A stretch of DNA of 64,000 nt from assembly GCA_903857865.1 (NCBI GenBank), contig CAIOGO010000018.1:1-64000 (forward strand). The letters are read 5' to 3'. Numbering within the stretch: position 1 is the stretch's first letter; every line of letters starts with the position of its first letter. Below, one piece after another: positions 1 to 6,890 of the stretch. This stretch comes from an uncultured bacterium (GTDB lineage: Bacteria; Bipolaricaulota; Bipolaricaulia; UBA7950; UBA9294). The translations under genes were made by a program, and so were the position numbers. A model generated the notes under the pieces. That model did not search any database, was not told the DNA's origin, and worked only from the letters and a program-made list of their open reading frames with translations.

Positions 1-115
1 ACAGGGCAAAACCCACAACCAGGCTGTACGTGCCCTCGGGCGCCACATGGTTCGTGTCATCTGGGCGATGCTGCGAGACGGACGCGACTACGAGCCACGA
101 GGTGATGTCGCGTAG
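1..115 (+). CDS. 3' end of an IS110-family transposase (cut by window edge)
   Basis: Reading from base 2 gives 37 residues ending at a TAG at 113-115. The stretch GKTHNQAVRALGRHMVRVIW followed by AMLRDGRDYEP is the typical C-terminal tail of IS110/IS116/IS902 transposases, which are DEDD-type serine-assisted recombinases. Only the tail is inside the window, so I cannot tell whether the element is intact. It lies next to two other transposase fragments, so this edge is probably a mobile-element graveyard or a live IS end. Family assignment rests on the tail motif only. Confidence 0.7.
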   Translation, partial: QGKTHNQAVRALGRHMVRVIWAMLRDGRDYEPRGDVA

Positions 116-137
116 CTTGACAATCCAAGAGGGATGT

Positions 138-295
138 TCAGGTCTTCACTCTTGGTGTTTCTTTCTCAGCAATGCGCTTCGCGATCATGCTGACGGTCGA
201 GTGGTGGAGACCGAGGAAATCAGCGACTGCCTGAAGTGTGTACTCGTGGACGCGGGTGGCTGCGTGGATCCGCTGGCACGTTCCTCTCTGCTGCC
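138..295 (-). pseudogene. C-terminal HTH fragment of a REP-associated (Y1/IS200-like) transposase, copy 1
   Basis: On the minus strand the frame ending at the TGA at 138-140 reads RIHAATRVHEYTLQAVADFL and continues GLHHSTVSMIAKRIAEKE. This is the small helix-turn-helix found at the C terminus of many REP-associated tyrosine transposases (typically 'AVADFLGLHYSTVSRI'). No catalytic HUH or Tyr segment is present upstream, so it is a remnant. A second copy of the same segment lies about 230 bases away at 351-480. Confidence 0.6.
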
Positions 296-303
296 AATCA
301 TTT

Positions 304-334
304 TGTAATCGTGCATTCTAAACGCACAATTACA
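304..334. repeat. Inverted repeat between the two transposase remnants
   Basis: TGTAATCGTGC (304-314) and GCACAATTACA (324-334) are complementary at 10 of 11 positions around a 9-base spacer. The A+T-rich palindrome stands out from its GC-rich surroundings and lies exactly between the two HTH-bearing transposase tails. It could be a transposon end or a REP-like hairpin recognised by a Y1 transposase; that role is inference. Confidence 0.5.
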
Positions 335-350
335 TGCAAGGGCGGCCATG

Positions 351-480
351 TCAGGCGCCGGGGGCAGATCTTGACTTGCAGTATCCTCCATCCCCAGCAA
401 CGCGCTTCGCGATCGTGCTGACGGTCGAGTAGTGGAGACCGACGAAGTCAGCGACGTCAGCAGGCAAACCAGAGGCGCTT
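351..480 (-). pseudogene. C-terminal HTH fragment of a REP-associated transposase, copy 2
   Basis: The minus-strand frame ending at 351 carries DVADFVGLHYSTVSTIAKRV, the same HTH as copy 1. Nucleotide identity between 169-228 and 398-457 is high. The open frame extends upstream to 710, but that part does not resemble a catalytic transposase domain, so I read it as decayed sequence. The two tandem tails suggest two insertions of related elements, or one duplication, followed by loss of the catalytic part. Confidence 0.5.
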
Positions 481-713
481 CCCGTGGCGTTCATCGCCGT
501 CTGCATAATCATGGTTCTAGGAGGGAGGTCGCCGATACTACGCAACGCGAGATCAAGGCGCGCGTGCGCGATGCGGCGGGCGTCCGAGCTTGCGCGGCGT
601 CGCTCGAGATGGGCGGTTCGGCCGAGGTTCTCGCGGCAATGCGCGGCGAGGCTGTTCGTGCGGCCCGTTCCGTCGTCCCATGGCAGCTCCCTTGAGTTCT
701 GCATGCTCACAGC

Positions 714-760
714 TTGACGCAGGGACTCGGCCCTCCTATGCTGTGTCTTACAAGTAAGAC
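714..760 (+). promoter_or_regulatory. Sigma70-type promoter and operator of the AbrB/RelE module
   Basis: TTGACG at 714-719 and TATGCT at 737-742 are separated by 17 bases. Directly downstream is a perfect inverted repeat, GTCTTAC-AA-GTAAGAC (745-760), then GGAGG at 761-765, five bases before the ATG at 771. The palindrome lies around the expected transcription start and is the obvious binding site for autorepression by the antitoxin, as known for AbrB/MazE-type antitoxins; binding itself is inferred. Confidence 0.75.
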
Positions 761-770
761 GGAGGCGTAG

Positions 771-995
771 ATGCTAGCGTCAGCCAAGCTCTCCACCAAG
801 GGACAGATCGTGATTCCAAAGGCAGTGCGGGATACCCTTGGCCTTGAGGCAGGGGATTCCATGCTGTTTGCCGTGGATGGCGACCGCGTGATCGTTCGCA
901 AGCTCGCTTTGAGCGACGTACTGCGCGAAGCAGACGCTGCCTATCGCGAGAAGTCGACGCTATCGGTGGATCAAGCGTTTGACGGCCTCACGTAG
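771..995 (+). CDS. AbrB/MazE/SpoVT-type antitoxin
   Basis: A 74-residue protein. Its N-terminal half is a swapped-hairpin AbrB DNA-binding domain: KLSTKGQIVIPKAVRDTLGL (about residues 6-25), then GDSMLFAVDGDRVIV. The C-terminal 30 residues (READAAYREKSTLSVDQAFD) are the flexible part expected to wrap around the toxin. The gene is preceded by a promoter, a perfect palindrome and a GGAGG site, and its stop is immediately followed by the ATG of the toxin gene, so the two are translationally coupled. Role: neutralise the toxin and repress the operon together with it. The family is clear; the pairing with a RelE/ParE-fold toxin rests on the adjacent gene. Confidence 0.85.
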   Translation: MLASAKLSTKGQIVIPKAVRDTLGLEAGDSMLFAVDGDRVIVRKLALSDVLREADAAYREKSTLSVDQAFDGLT

Positions 996-1298
996 ATGAA
1001 TGAATCGCCGTGGACGATCCACATCGCACCGCGGGTGCGCAAGCAGCTCGAACACATAGGCGATCGGGCGGCCGTCGGGCGCCTGAAAGATGCCGTCGAA
1101 CGCCTAACTCTGGCCCCATACCGCGGGAAGCCGTTGACCGGCCACGCGGGGGTTCGTAGTCTGAGGGTGGGGACACCGGGCGGGGAGTACCGCGTGATCT
1201 ACACGGTAAAGGAGACGGACCACGCTGTGCTCGTTTCCCTCATTGGGTCGCGGGAGAGCATCTATGCGCTGCTGGCCCGCTCTGGGATCGAGTCCTAG
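996..1298 (+). CDS. RelE/ParE-family toxin
   Basis: A 100-residue protein with the RelE/ParE fold signature. IHIAPRVRKQLEHI is the N-terminal strand and helix. LAPYRGKPLTGHAGVRSLRV and GEYRVIYTV are the core strands with the conserved 'LR.G.YRVIY' pattern, and LVSLIGSRESIY is the final strand. RelE-type members cleave mRNA on the ribosome and ParE-type members poison gyrase; the sequence does not decide which. The start ATG directly abuts the antitoxin stop codon with no gap. No catalytic residue is obviously missing, so the module looks intact. Confidence 0.85.
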   Translation: MNESPWTIHIAPRVRKQLEHIGDRAAVGRLKDAVERLTLAPYRGKPLTGHAGVRSLRVGTPGGEYRVIYTVKETDHAVLVSLIGSRESIYALLARSGIES

Positions 1299-1348
1299 GT
1301 CTCCACCTAGGTGTCCACAAACGGGCTTGCGCTCTTTGGAGGTCAGTT

Positions 1349-1870
1349 GTGGCGAGAAATGTCGAGATCAAGGCCCGGGTTCATGACATAGACACGGTCC
1401 GCGCGCGTGCGGCGGCGCTGTCCGATGCGCCGGCCGTGGTGCTGGAGCAGGAGGACACGTTCTTCCGCGTGCCGGAGGGGCGGCTGAAGCTGCGCGTCTT
1501 CCCGGACGGGAAGGGCGAGCTCATCGCCTATCGTCGGCCGGACTCGGCCGGGCCGAAGATGTCGGAGTACTTCCTCTATCGCACCGCGGATACCGAATCG
1601 CTCGGAGGCCTGCTTGCGACGGCGCTCGGGGTCCGCGGTGTGGTGCGCAAGCGGCGTCTGCTCTACCTCGTTGGTCGAACGCGCATTCACTTGGACGAGG
1701 TCGAGGGCCTCGGGGCGTTCCTCGAGCTCGAGGTGGTGCTCGCGGACGGGCAGCCGGAGGCCGAGGGCGAGGCGATCGCCCGGCACTTGCTGGGTGAGCT
1801 CGGGGTGCGCGACGAGGATCGCGTCGCCAAGGCGTACATCGACCTTCTGGAAGAGGAGAGCGAGCGATGA
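1349..1870 (+). CDS. CYTH domain protein (class IV adenylate cyclase/thiamine triphosphatase superfamily)
   Basis: 173 residues starting at GTG, with GGAGG six bases upstream. The N terminus ARNVEIKARVHD contains the ExExK-like 'EIKA' strand that gives CYTH proteins their tunnel. Further markers are EQEDTFFRVPEGRLKLRVF, then GELIAYRRPD, and LVGRTRIHLDEVEGLGAFLE followed by LEVVLADGQ. This is the pattern of CyaB-like members that hydrolyse or cyclise triphosphates such as ThTP, PPPi or ATP with divalent metal. The substrate cannot be predicted. It overlaps the next gene by ATGA, so the two are probably co-translated. Confidence 0.85.
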   Translation: MARNVEIKARVHDIDTVRARAAALSDAPAVVLEQEDTFFRVPEGRLKLRVFPDGKGELIAYRRPDSAGPKMSEYFLYRTADTESLGGLLATALGVRGVVRKRRLLYLVGRTRIHLDEVEGLGAFLELEVVLADGQPEAEGEAIARHLLGELGVRDEDRVAKAYIDLLEEESER

Positions 1871-2742
1871 GGCTGCGCACGTTCACGGCGGCGGCCGTGT
1901 TCCTCGATGCCGTGGAGCCGACGCTGCTCGTGCGCGAGGCGGAGAACTCGCTCCTGCTAGGCATCGCGTTGCGACTGGCCGACGGCCACAGCTACGGCGC
2001 CGAGGCGCCGTTTCTCGCCTGCGTGGAGGACGACGATGGACGACTCTCGGTCATCGCCCTGCGAACGCCGCCGCATCATCTCGCTCTGTGCGCCGACGAG
2101 GGTCGAGTCGATGCGCTCGCGCTCGTCGCCGACTGCTTGGTCGATGCCGACGCTACGCTGCCCGGCGTTCACGGGCGCGTTGATGTCGCAGACGCGTTTG
2201 TGGCGCTGTGGCAAGAAGAGGCGGGCGTCATCCCGAGCATTGGCATGGAGCAACGGCTGTATCGACTGACCGAGGTGGCGCGGCCAGCGAACGTTCGCGG
2301 AGGCGCGCGGTGGGGTACGAGAGAAGAGGCGAGCCTCCTCACGGCGTGGGCCGATGCGTTCATCGACGAGGCGGTGCCCAACGACCCGAAGCCCGATGTG
2401 CGCGTGATGATCGAGCGGGCGATTGAGGGCCAGGCGCTCCTCGTGTGGGACGACAAGGGCGTGGTCTCGATGTGCGCGCGGTCGCGGCCGACACCGCACG
2501 GCGCGTCGATCAATCTCGTCTACACGCCGCTCGCCTTGCGCGGACGCGGCTACGCGTCGGCGTGCGTCGCCGACCTCAGCCAGCGAATCCTCGACTCGGG
2601 CAAAACCTTCTGCTCGCTGTTCACCGATCTTGCCAACCCGACGTCGAATGCCATCTACCAGCGAATCGGCTACCGGCCGCTCGTCGACTTTCGCGAGATC
2701 CGCTTCTCGCCCCCGCGGCCTAAGCCGCGGGCAGCGGCCTGA
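1867..2742 (+). CDS. GNAT-family N-acetyltransferase with N-terminal extension
   Basis: 291 residues. The C-terminal 130 residues are a GNAT domain: VVSMCARSRPTPHGASINLV, then YTPLALRGRGYASACVADLS with the R-G-x-G-Y/A acetyl-CoA loop, and SNAIYQRIGYRPLVDFREI as the terminal strand. The N-terminal 150 residues resemble the helical extension of GNAT proteins such as the YdfB/'DUF4081-like' group, but I do not recognise them with confidence. Acceptor unknown. It overlaps the CYTH gene by 4 bases and faces the convergent phosphoesterase gene 15 bases away. Confidence 0.75.
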   Translation: MRLRTFTAAAVFLDAVEPTLLVREAENSLLLGIALRLADGHSYGAEAPFLACVEDDDGRLSVIALRTPPHHLALCADEGRVDALALVADCLVDADATLPGVHGRVDVADAFVALWQEEAGVIPSIGMEQRLYRLTEVARPANVRGGARWGTREEASLLTAWADAFIDEAVPNDPKPDVRVMIERAIEGQALLVWDDKGVVSMCARSRPTPHGASINLVYTPLALRGRGYASACVADLSQRILDSGKTFCSLFTDLANPTSNAIYQRIGYRPLVDFREIRFSPPRPKPRAAA

Positions 2743-2757
2743 GCTGCGGGCGCTGGC

Positions 2758-4191
2758 CTAGCGCCCGGCGCGCAGGATGGCCCATGCGGCGATGGCGAGG
2801 AGCGCGAGCAAGGCGAGGATCCCGGCAAGAGTTGGCATCGTGGAGAGCATCGGCTCTTCCGCTACTTGCGGAGCCTGCGCCAGAGGAGCCGATTTTTCGG
2901 GCGCGCTCCCTTGAAGCGCGAGCTCCCCAGCTACCTGCGACTCCGTTTGTGTCGCCACAGTCCACGCGAGCGTGGCAGACGCTGTCTGCAGTTTGGCGGG
3001 TGCGGCGAGGACGAACGAATCGAGAAGCTCGCCCGATGTTGGCGTGAACGTCGTCTCCGTCGCCTCGGCCACGGACACGATGTCCACGGAGATCTCGCTC
3101 TTCGTCGCGGTCACGCGGGCGTAGAAGTTGTGGTTCTCGATTGCCACGACCGAGCCCTCGACGCGCGTGGGAGCGAGCTCACGCGGCACCGCGCCGCCGC
3201 CGCCGAGGACGAGGTAGACGATGCCATCCTTCTCGATGCGTTCGTAGTTGTGGGCGTGGCCGTTGAACACGATGTCGACGCCCGCCTCGACGAAGATCGG
3301 GTGGTAGATCAGCTCGTAGCCGTAGCCACTCCCGTGGTAGGCGTCGGAGGAGTAGATGGGATGGTGGAAGATGACGAATTTCCAGCGTTCGGGGCCGGAC
3401 AGCTCGGCGCGCGCGTAGGCCTGCTGATCGAGGATGCGATCGGCGCGGGTCACGCTGGTGTCGAGACCAACGACGGCTACGTCGCCCCAGTGCAGCGCCC
3501 ACCAGCGTTCGTCGCCCTGGCCGGCGCCGGGCGGATGAGCGAACGCCTTGTAGTACGAGACGCTGTTCTTCTCGTGGTTGCCGAGCACGGGAACGAACGG
3601 CGCGGCGAGGAGCATGGTCTCGAAGGAGTCGAACCAGGGCTCCCAGTAGGCGGCGTTCGGCGTCTCGACGAGGTCGCCGGCGTGCAGGATGAAGTCGAAC
3701 CCGCCGGAGCGCGCGGCGTCGAACGCGACGGCGTCGCCGATCACGGCGAGGCGATTCGTGCCCTCCCACTGCCACTGCGTGTCGGAGAGGACGGCGAAGG
3801 TGACCGTCTCGTCCGGTGCAGGCGCCGTCTCGAAGCGGCCGATGGGGCTCGTCGCGATCTCCGACCCGCTCTGCACAATCACGCGGTAGACGTAGGCCGT
3901 GGCTGGCGCGAGGCCGTCGACGAGGACGTCCACCTGGCCATCCGCGTCCTCGGCCGGCGCCGCAACGTCGAGGACCCGCGGGAACGCTGCCTGGTGCGCC
4001 TCGGCGTCGACGGGCGAGACCTCAAGCTTCGCCGGGAGGGACAGCGACACGACCCACGAGATGACAACCGAACTCGCGCTCGGCGCGCCAGAATACGGGC
4101 CGCGTTCGAAGGGCTCCGCCCCGAGCGTCGTCGCACAGGCCGAGAAGACGAGAAACGCAGACAGCGCGGCCAGCGTAACGAGCTTCTTCAT
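2758..4191 (-). CDS. Secreted metallophosphoesterase with purple-acid-phosphatase-like N domain
   Basis: 477 residues. The N terminus MKKLVTLAALSAFLVFSAC is a lipoprotein-type signal. Residues 30-125 form a fibronectin-III-like domain as in purple acid phosphatases. Then come the calcineurin-like metal motifs: FAVLSDTQ, GDLVE (about 173), LGNHE (about 205), FHHPIYSS (about 280) and FNGHAHNYERI (about 312). An Ala/Gln/Pro-rich linker leads to a C-terminal hydrophobic helix followed by RAGR, which may anchor the protein in a membrane. It is a di-metal phosphoesterase acting outside the cytoplasm; its substrate is unknown. It is monocistronic and divergent from the 4Fe-4S gene. Confidence 0.85.
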   Translation of the reverse strand: MKKLVTLAALSAFLVFSACATTLGAEPFERGPYSGAPSASSVVISWVVSLSLPAKLEVSPVDAEAHQAAFPRVLDVAAPAEDADGQVDVLVDGLAPATAYVYRVIVQSGSEIATSPIGRFETAPAPDETVTFAVLSDTQWQWEGTNRLAVIGDAVAFDAARSGGFDFILHAGDLVETPNAAYWEPWFDSFETMLLAAPFVPVLGNHEKNSVSYYKAFAHPPGAGQGDERWWALHWGDVAVVGLDTSVTRADRILDQQAYARAELSGPERWKFVIFHHPIYSSDAYHGSGYGYELIYHPIFVEAGVDIVFNGHAHNYERIEKDGIVYLVLGGGGAVPRELAPTRVEGSVVAIENHNFYARVTATKSEISVDIVSVAEATETTFTPTSGELLDSFVLAAPAKLQTASATLAWTVATQTESQVAGELALQGSAPEKSAPLAQAPQVAEEPMLSTMPTLAGILALLALLAIAAWAILRAGR

Positions 4192-4349
4192 CCTCTACCT
4201 CCGGCGGAGTGCGAGCGTACTCCCGGGAGGTGGGGGCGCACAACCGAGGGAGGCTAGCCTCGAGAGGCCAGCCTCCAGTTTCCGGCCGGGCAACATGGTT
4301 TCACGTTTCGGCATGGTCTATGCTGCCGCATGGCGTGAACGAGGTGATC

Positions 4350-5291
4350 ATGGACAGCCGCCGAGGTTTCTCTCTCCTGCGTCCGTCGACGCGCGCTTTC
4401 TTCCGCGAGCGGAAGACAGCGCCGGGCACATCGTTCCTCGACGTCCTGCACGGCTACGTCTACGGACGCTGGCCGTACTTCTACATCGGGACGGCGACGG
4501 GTGCGCGGCCCATTCCGCTCCTCCTGCGGCCGGTCGTGCGTGCGGGTGCTTGGATGCTCAACCGGAAGACGCCGCCCGATGAGCCCGGGCGCAACAGGTT
4601 CGCCGACCGCTACCACGGCAAGGTCATGCCGGTCGACGCGGCCGAGCGCCTGGTGACCCTTGCCGTCGGCCTCGACCTGCGCGGGCTCGAGCAGATCGTG
4701 CCGTACCCGATCGCCCGCGACATCGTGCTTCGGTATCCCGACCACATCGTCGCGCTCGAGTGTCCGTGTCGCGCCGGACGCGAGAATCCGTGTCTGCCGC
4801 TCGACGTCTGCCTCATCGTCGGCGAGCCGTTCGCGAGCTTCATCGCCGACCACCATCCGAACCGTTCGCGCTGGATCACGCAAGGCGAGGCGGTCGACAT
4901 CCTGCGCGCCGAGCACGAGCGCGGCCACGTGCATCACGCGTTCTTCAAGGACGCGATGTTCGGGCGGTTCTACGCGATCTGCAATTGCTGCTCGTGCTGC
5001 TGCGGCGCGATGCAGGCGTTCCAACACGGGGTGCCAATGCTCGTGTCGTCGGGCTACGTGGCGCGCGGCGACACCCAGCGGTGTGTTGCTTGTGGCGTCT
5101 GCGTCAACGCGTGCCCGTTCGACGCCCTCTCGTTCGATGGCGGCATCCTCCGAGTCGACGAGGCGGTGTGCATGGGCTGCGGCATCTGCGTCTCGAAGTG
5201 TCCGCAAGACGCGCTCGCCCTCGCCCGTGACCCGTCGAAACCCGAACCGCTTGAGGTTCGCGAGCTCGTCGCGGCGGGGCGGTCGAGTTGA
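4350..5291 (+). CDS. Iron-sulfur protein with C-terminal 2x[4Fe-4S] ferredoxin domain and extra Cys motifs
   Basis: About 313 residues from the ATG at 4350, which follows GAGGTG; an in-frame ATG at 4323 is an alternative start. The C terminus has two classical clusters, CVACGVCVNACPFDA (about 245) and CMGCGICVSKCPQDA (about 273). Upstream are two unusual Cys sites: CPCRAGRENPCLPLDVC (about 137-153) and CNCCSCCCGA (about 211-220). The same architecture occurs in ferredoxin-like proteins of anaerobes whose partner is unknown. A soluble electron-transfer role is likely. It stands alone, 32 bases before pyk. The N-terminal 110 residues have no motif I recognise. Confidence 0.75.
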   Translation: MDSRRGFSLLRPSTRAFFRERKTAPGTSFLDVLHGYVYGRWPYFYIGTATGARPIPLLLRPVVRAGAWMLNRKTPPDEPGRNRFADRYHGKVMPVDAAERLVTLAVGLDLRGLEQIVPYPIARDIVLRYPDHIVALECPCRAGRENPCLPLDVCLIVGEPFASFIADHHPNRSRWITQGEAVDILRAEHERGHVHHAFFKDAMFGRFYAICNCCSCCCGAMQAFQHGVPMLVSSGYVARGDTQRCVACGVCVNACPFDALSFDGGILRVDEAVCMGCGICVSKCPQDALALARDPSKPEPLEVRELVAAGRSS

Positions 5292-5323
5292 TCCCGGCGC
5301 CGCCGCAACCGTAGACTGAGGCC

Positions 5324-6763
5324 ATGGCTTCTAGACTATCCGACACGCGCACGAAGATCGTGTGCACGCTCGGCCCCGCATCGCGCGACCCTGGCGCGTT
5401 GCGCGACCTCATCCGCGCGGGCATGAACGTCGCTCGCATCAACTACTCTTACGGAACGCAGGACGAGCACCGCGCGGCGTTCGACGCGGTTCGACGGGCG
5501 GCGGATGCGGAGGGGGCGACGGTTGCTGTGATCGCCGATCTGCAGGGGCCGAAGCTTCGCTTGGGCACGCTTGCGAGGCCTGTCGACGTCGCGGTCGGAG
5601 ATCGGATCGCGCTGTCCGCTGACCCTGCCGCCGACGGTTCGGGCGGGATCTTCCCGCTTCCACACCCGCAGCTGCTCTATGGCCTCCGAGTAGGCAGTCG
5701 GCTCCTGATCGACGATGGCGCCATCGAGGCGGTCGTTCGCAAGGTCCTTTCCGGTGTAGCTGACATGGAGATCCTCGTGGGCGGGCGGCTCTCGTCGCAC
5801 AAGGGGGTTGCAGCTCCCGGCGCCACGCAGCATCTCGAAGTGCTCACGGACAAGGACCGCGCCGACGCGGCGCACGCGGTTGCGTGCGGAGCGGACTACG
5901 TTGCCTTGTCGTTCGTCCAGTCGAGTGACGATGTGCGTGCGCTGCGCACGCTTCTCGATTCCATGCGTGACGGTCGTTCGACCGGCGTCGTCGCGAAGAT
6001 CGAGAAACGCGAGGCGATCGACCACCTTGACGAGATCCTGCACGTCGCGGATGCGGTCATGGTGGCGCGCGGCGACCTCGGCGTCGAGGTGCCGCCTCAA
6101 GAAGTGCCGATGCACCAGAAAGACATCATTCGCCGCGCCAATCGGCTCGGCGTCCCGGTCATCACCGCTACGCAGATGCTGCAGTCGATGGTCGAGAACC
6201 CGCGGCCGACTCGCGCCGAGGCGAGCGACGTAGCGAATGCGATCCTCGACGGCACCGACGCCGTCATGCTATCGGCCGAGACGGCCGTGGGGCGGTACCC
6301 GCGGGAAGCGGTCGCGATGATGCGCGAGATCGCCGTCATCGCCGAGCATCAGATGCCGTGCCGCATGGACGACGTGCGCTTCGGGGCGCTCGAACACGCG
6401 CATCCGATCACCGACGCGGTGAGCGACGCGACCGTGCGCGTTGCCGACGAGATCGGCGCCAAGTTGATCGCCACGTCGACCTGGTCGGGCTACACGGCCC
6501 GCCAAGTCGCCCGCGAGCGGCCACGGTTGCCCATCATCGCCCTGACGCCGAACGAGCGAGTGAGGCGGCAATTGGCTCTCGTGTGGGGTGTGTCGGCGCT
6601 TCTCGTGCCCCAGTACTCGGGGACGGACGAGATGCTCAATGTCGTGTCGCGCGCGCTGATCGATGCCGGCCGGGCGGCGCCCGGCGACCTCATCGTCGTG
6701 AGCGCCGGGATCCCGTTCGGCGGCGGCGGGAAGACGAACTTCCTCAAAGTGCATAGGCTGTAG
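5324..6763 (+). CDS. pyk: Pyruvate kinase
   Basis: 479 residues, full length for the short bacterial form without the extra PEP-utiliser domain. It catalyses phosphoenolpyruvate + ADP to pyruvate + ATP. TKIVCTLGPASRD begins the barrel, ARINYSYG replaces the usual 'RLNFSHG', KIEKREAIDHLDEI and VMVARGDLGVEVP are the active-site signature, and ITATQMLQSMVENPRPTRAE is the following loop. The end VVSAGIPFGGGGKTNFLKVH is the allosteric domain. The altered RxNFSHG loop (Tyr-Ser-Tyr) is a mild oddity. The ATG lies 32 bases after the ferredoxin gene. Confidence 0.95.
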   Translation: MASRLSDTRTKIVCTLGPASRDPGALRDLIRAGMNVARINYSYGTQDEHRAAFDAVRRAADAEGATVAVIADLQGPKLRLGTLARPVDVAVGDRIALSADPAADGSGGIFPLPHPQLLYGLRVGSRLLIDDGAIEAVVRKVLSGVADMEILVGGRLSSHKGVAAPGATQHLEVLTDKDRADAAHAVACGADYVALSFVQSSDDVRALRTLLDSMRDGRSTGVVAKIEKREAIDHLDEILHVADAVMVARGDLGVEVPPQEVPMHQKDIIRRANRLGVPVITATQMLQSMVENPRPTRAEASDVANAILDGTDAVMLSAETAVGRYPREAVAMMREIAVIAEHQMPCRMDDVRFGALEHAHPITDAVSDATVRVADEIGAKLIATSTWSGYTARQVARERPRLPIIALTPNERVRRQLALVWGVSALLVPQYSGTDEMLNVVSRALIDAGRAAPGDLIVVSAGIPFGGGGKTNFLKVHRL

Positions 6764-6793
6764 CCGAGATCCTTGGCGACGCGCTGAGCGTCC

Positions 6794-6822
6794 TTGACAT
6801 CGTGCTCCTCATCCACTAAAAA
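6794..6822 (+). promoter_or_regulatory. Promoter of hppA
   Basis: TTGACA (6794-6799) and TAAAAA (6817-6822) are separated by exactly 17 bases, a near-consensus sigma70-type promoter in otherwise GC-rich DNA. It would give a 5' leader of about 60 bases before the ATG at 6891. Confidence 0.65.
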
Positions 6823-6890
6823 CCACAGGTTGTGCGTCGGCCACGCTCAAGGAGAGGCCGAAAGATCCTTCGTTTTCGGTGAGAGGACCC

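Noticed and set aside
6764-6830. Minus-strand peptide HNLWFLVDEEHDVKDAQRVA after pyk
   Set aside because: It looks protein-like but is short, runs into the pyk 3' end antisense and lacks start and stop context; the region instead holds the hppA promoter.
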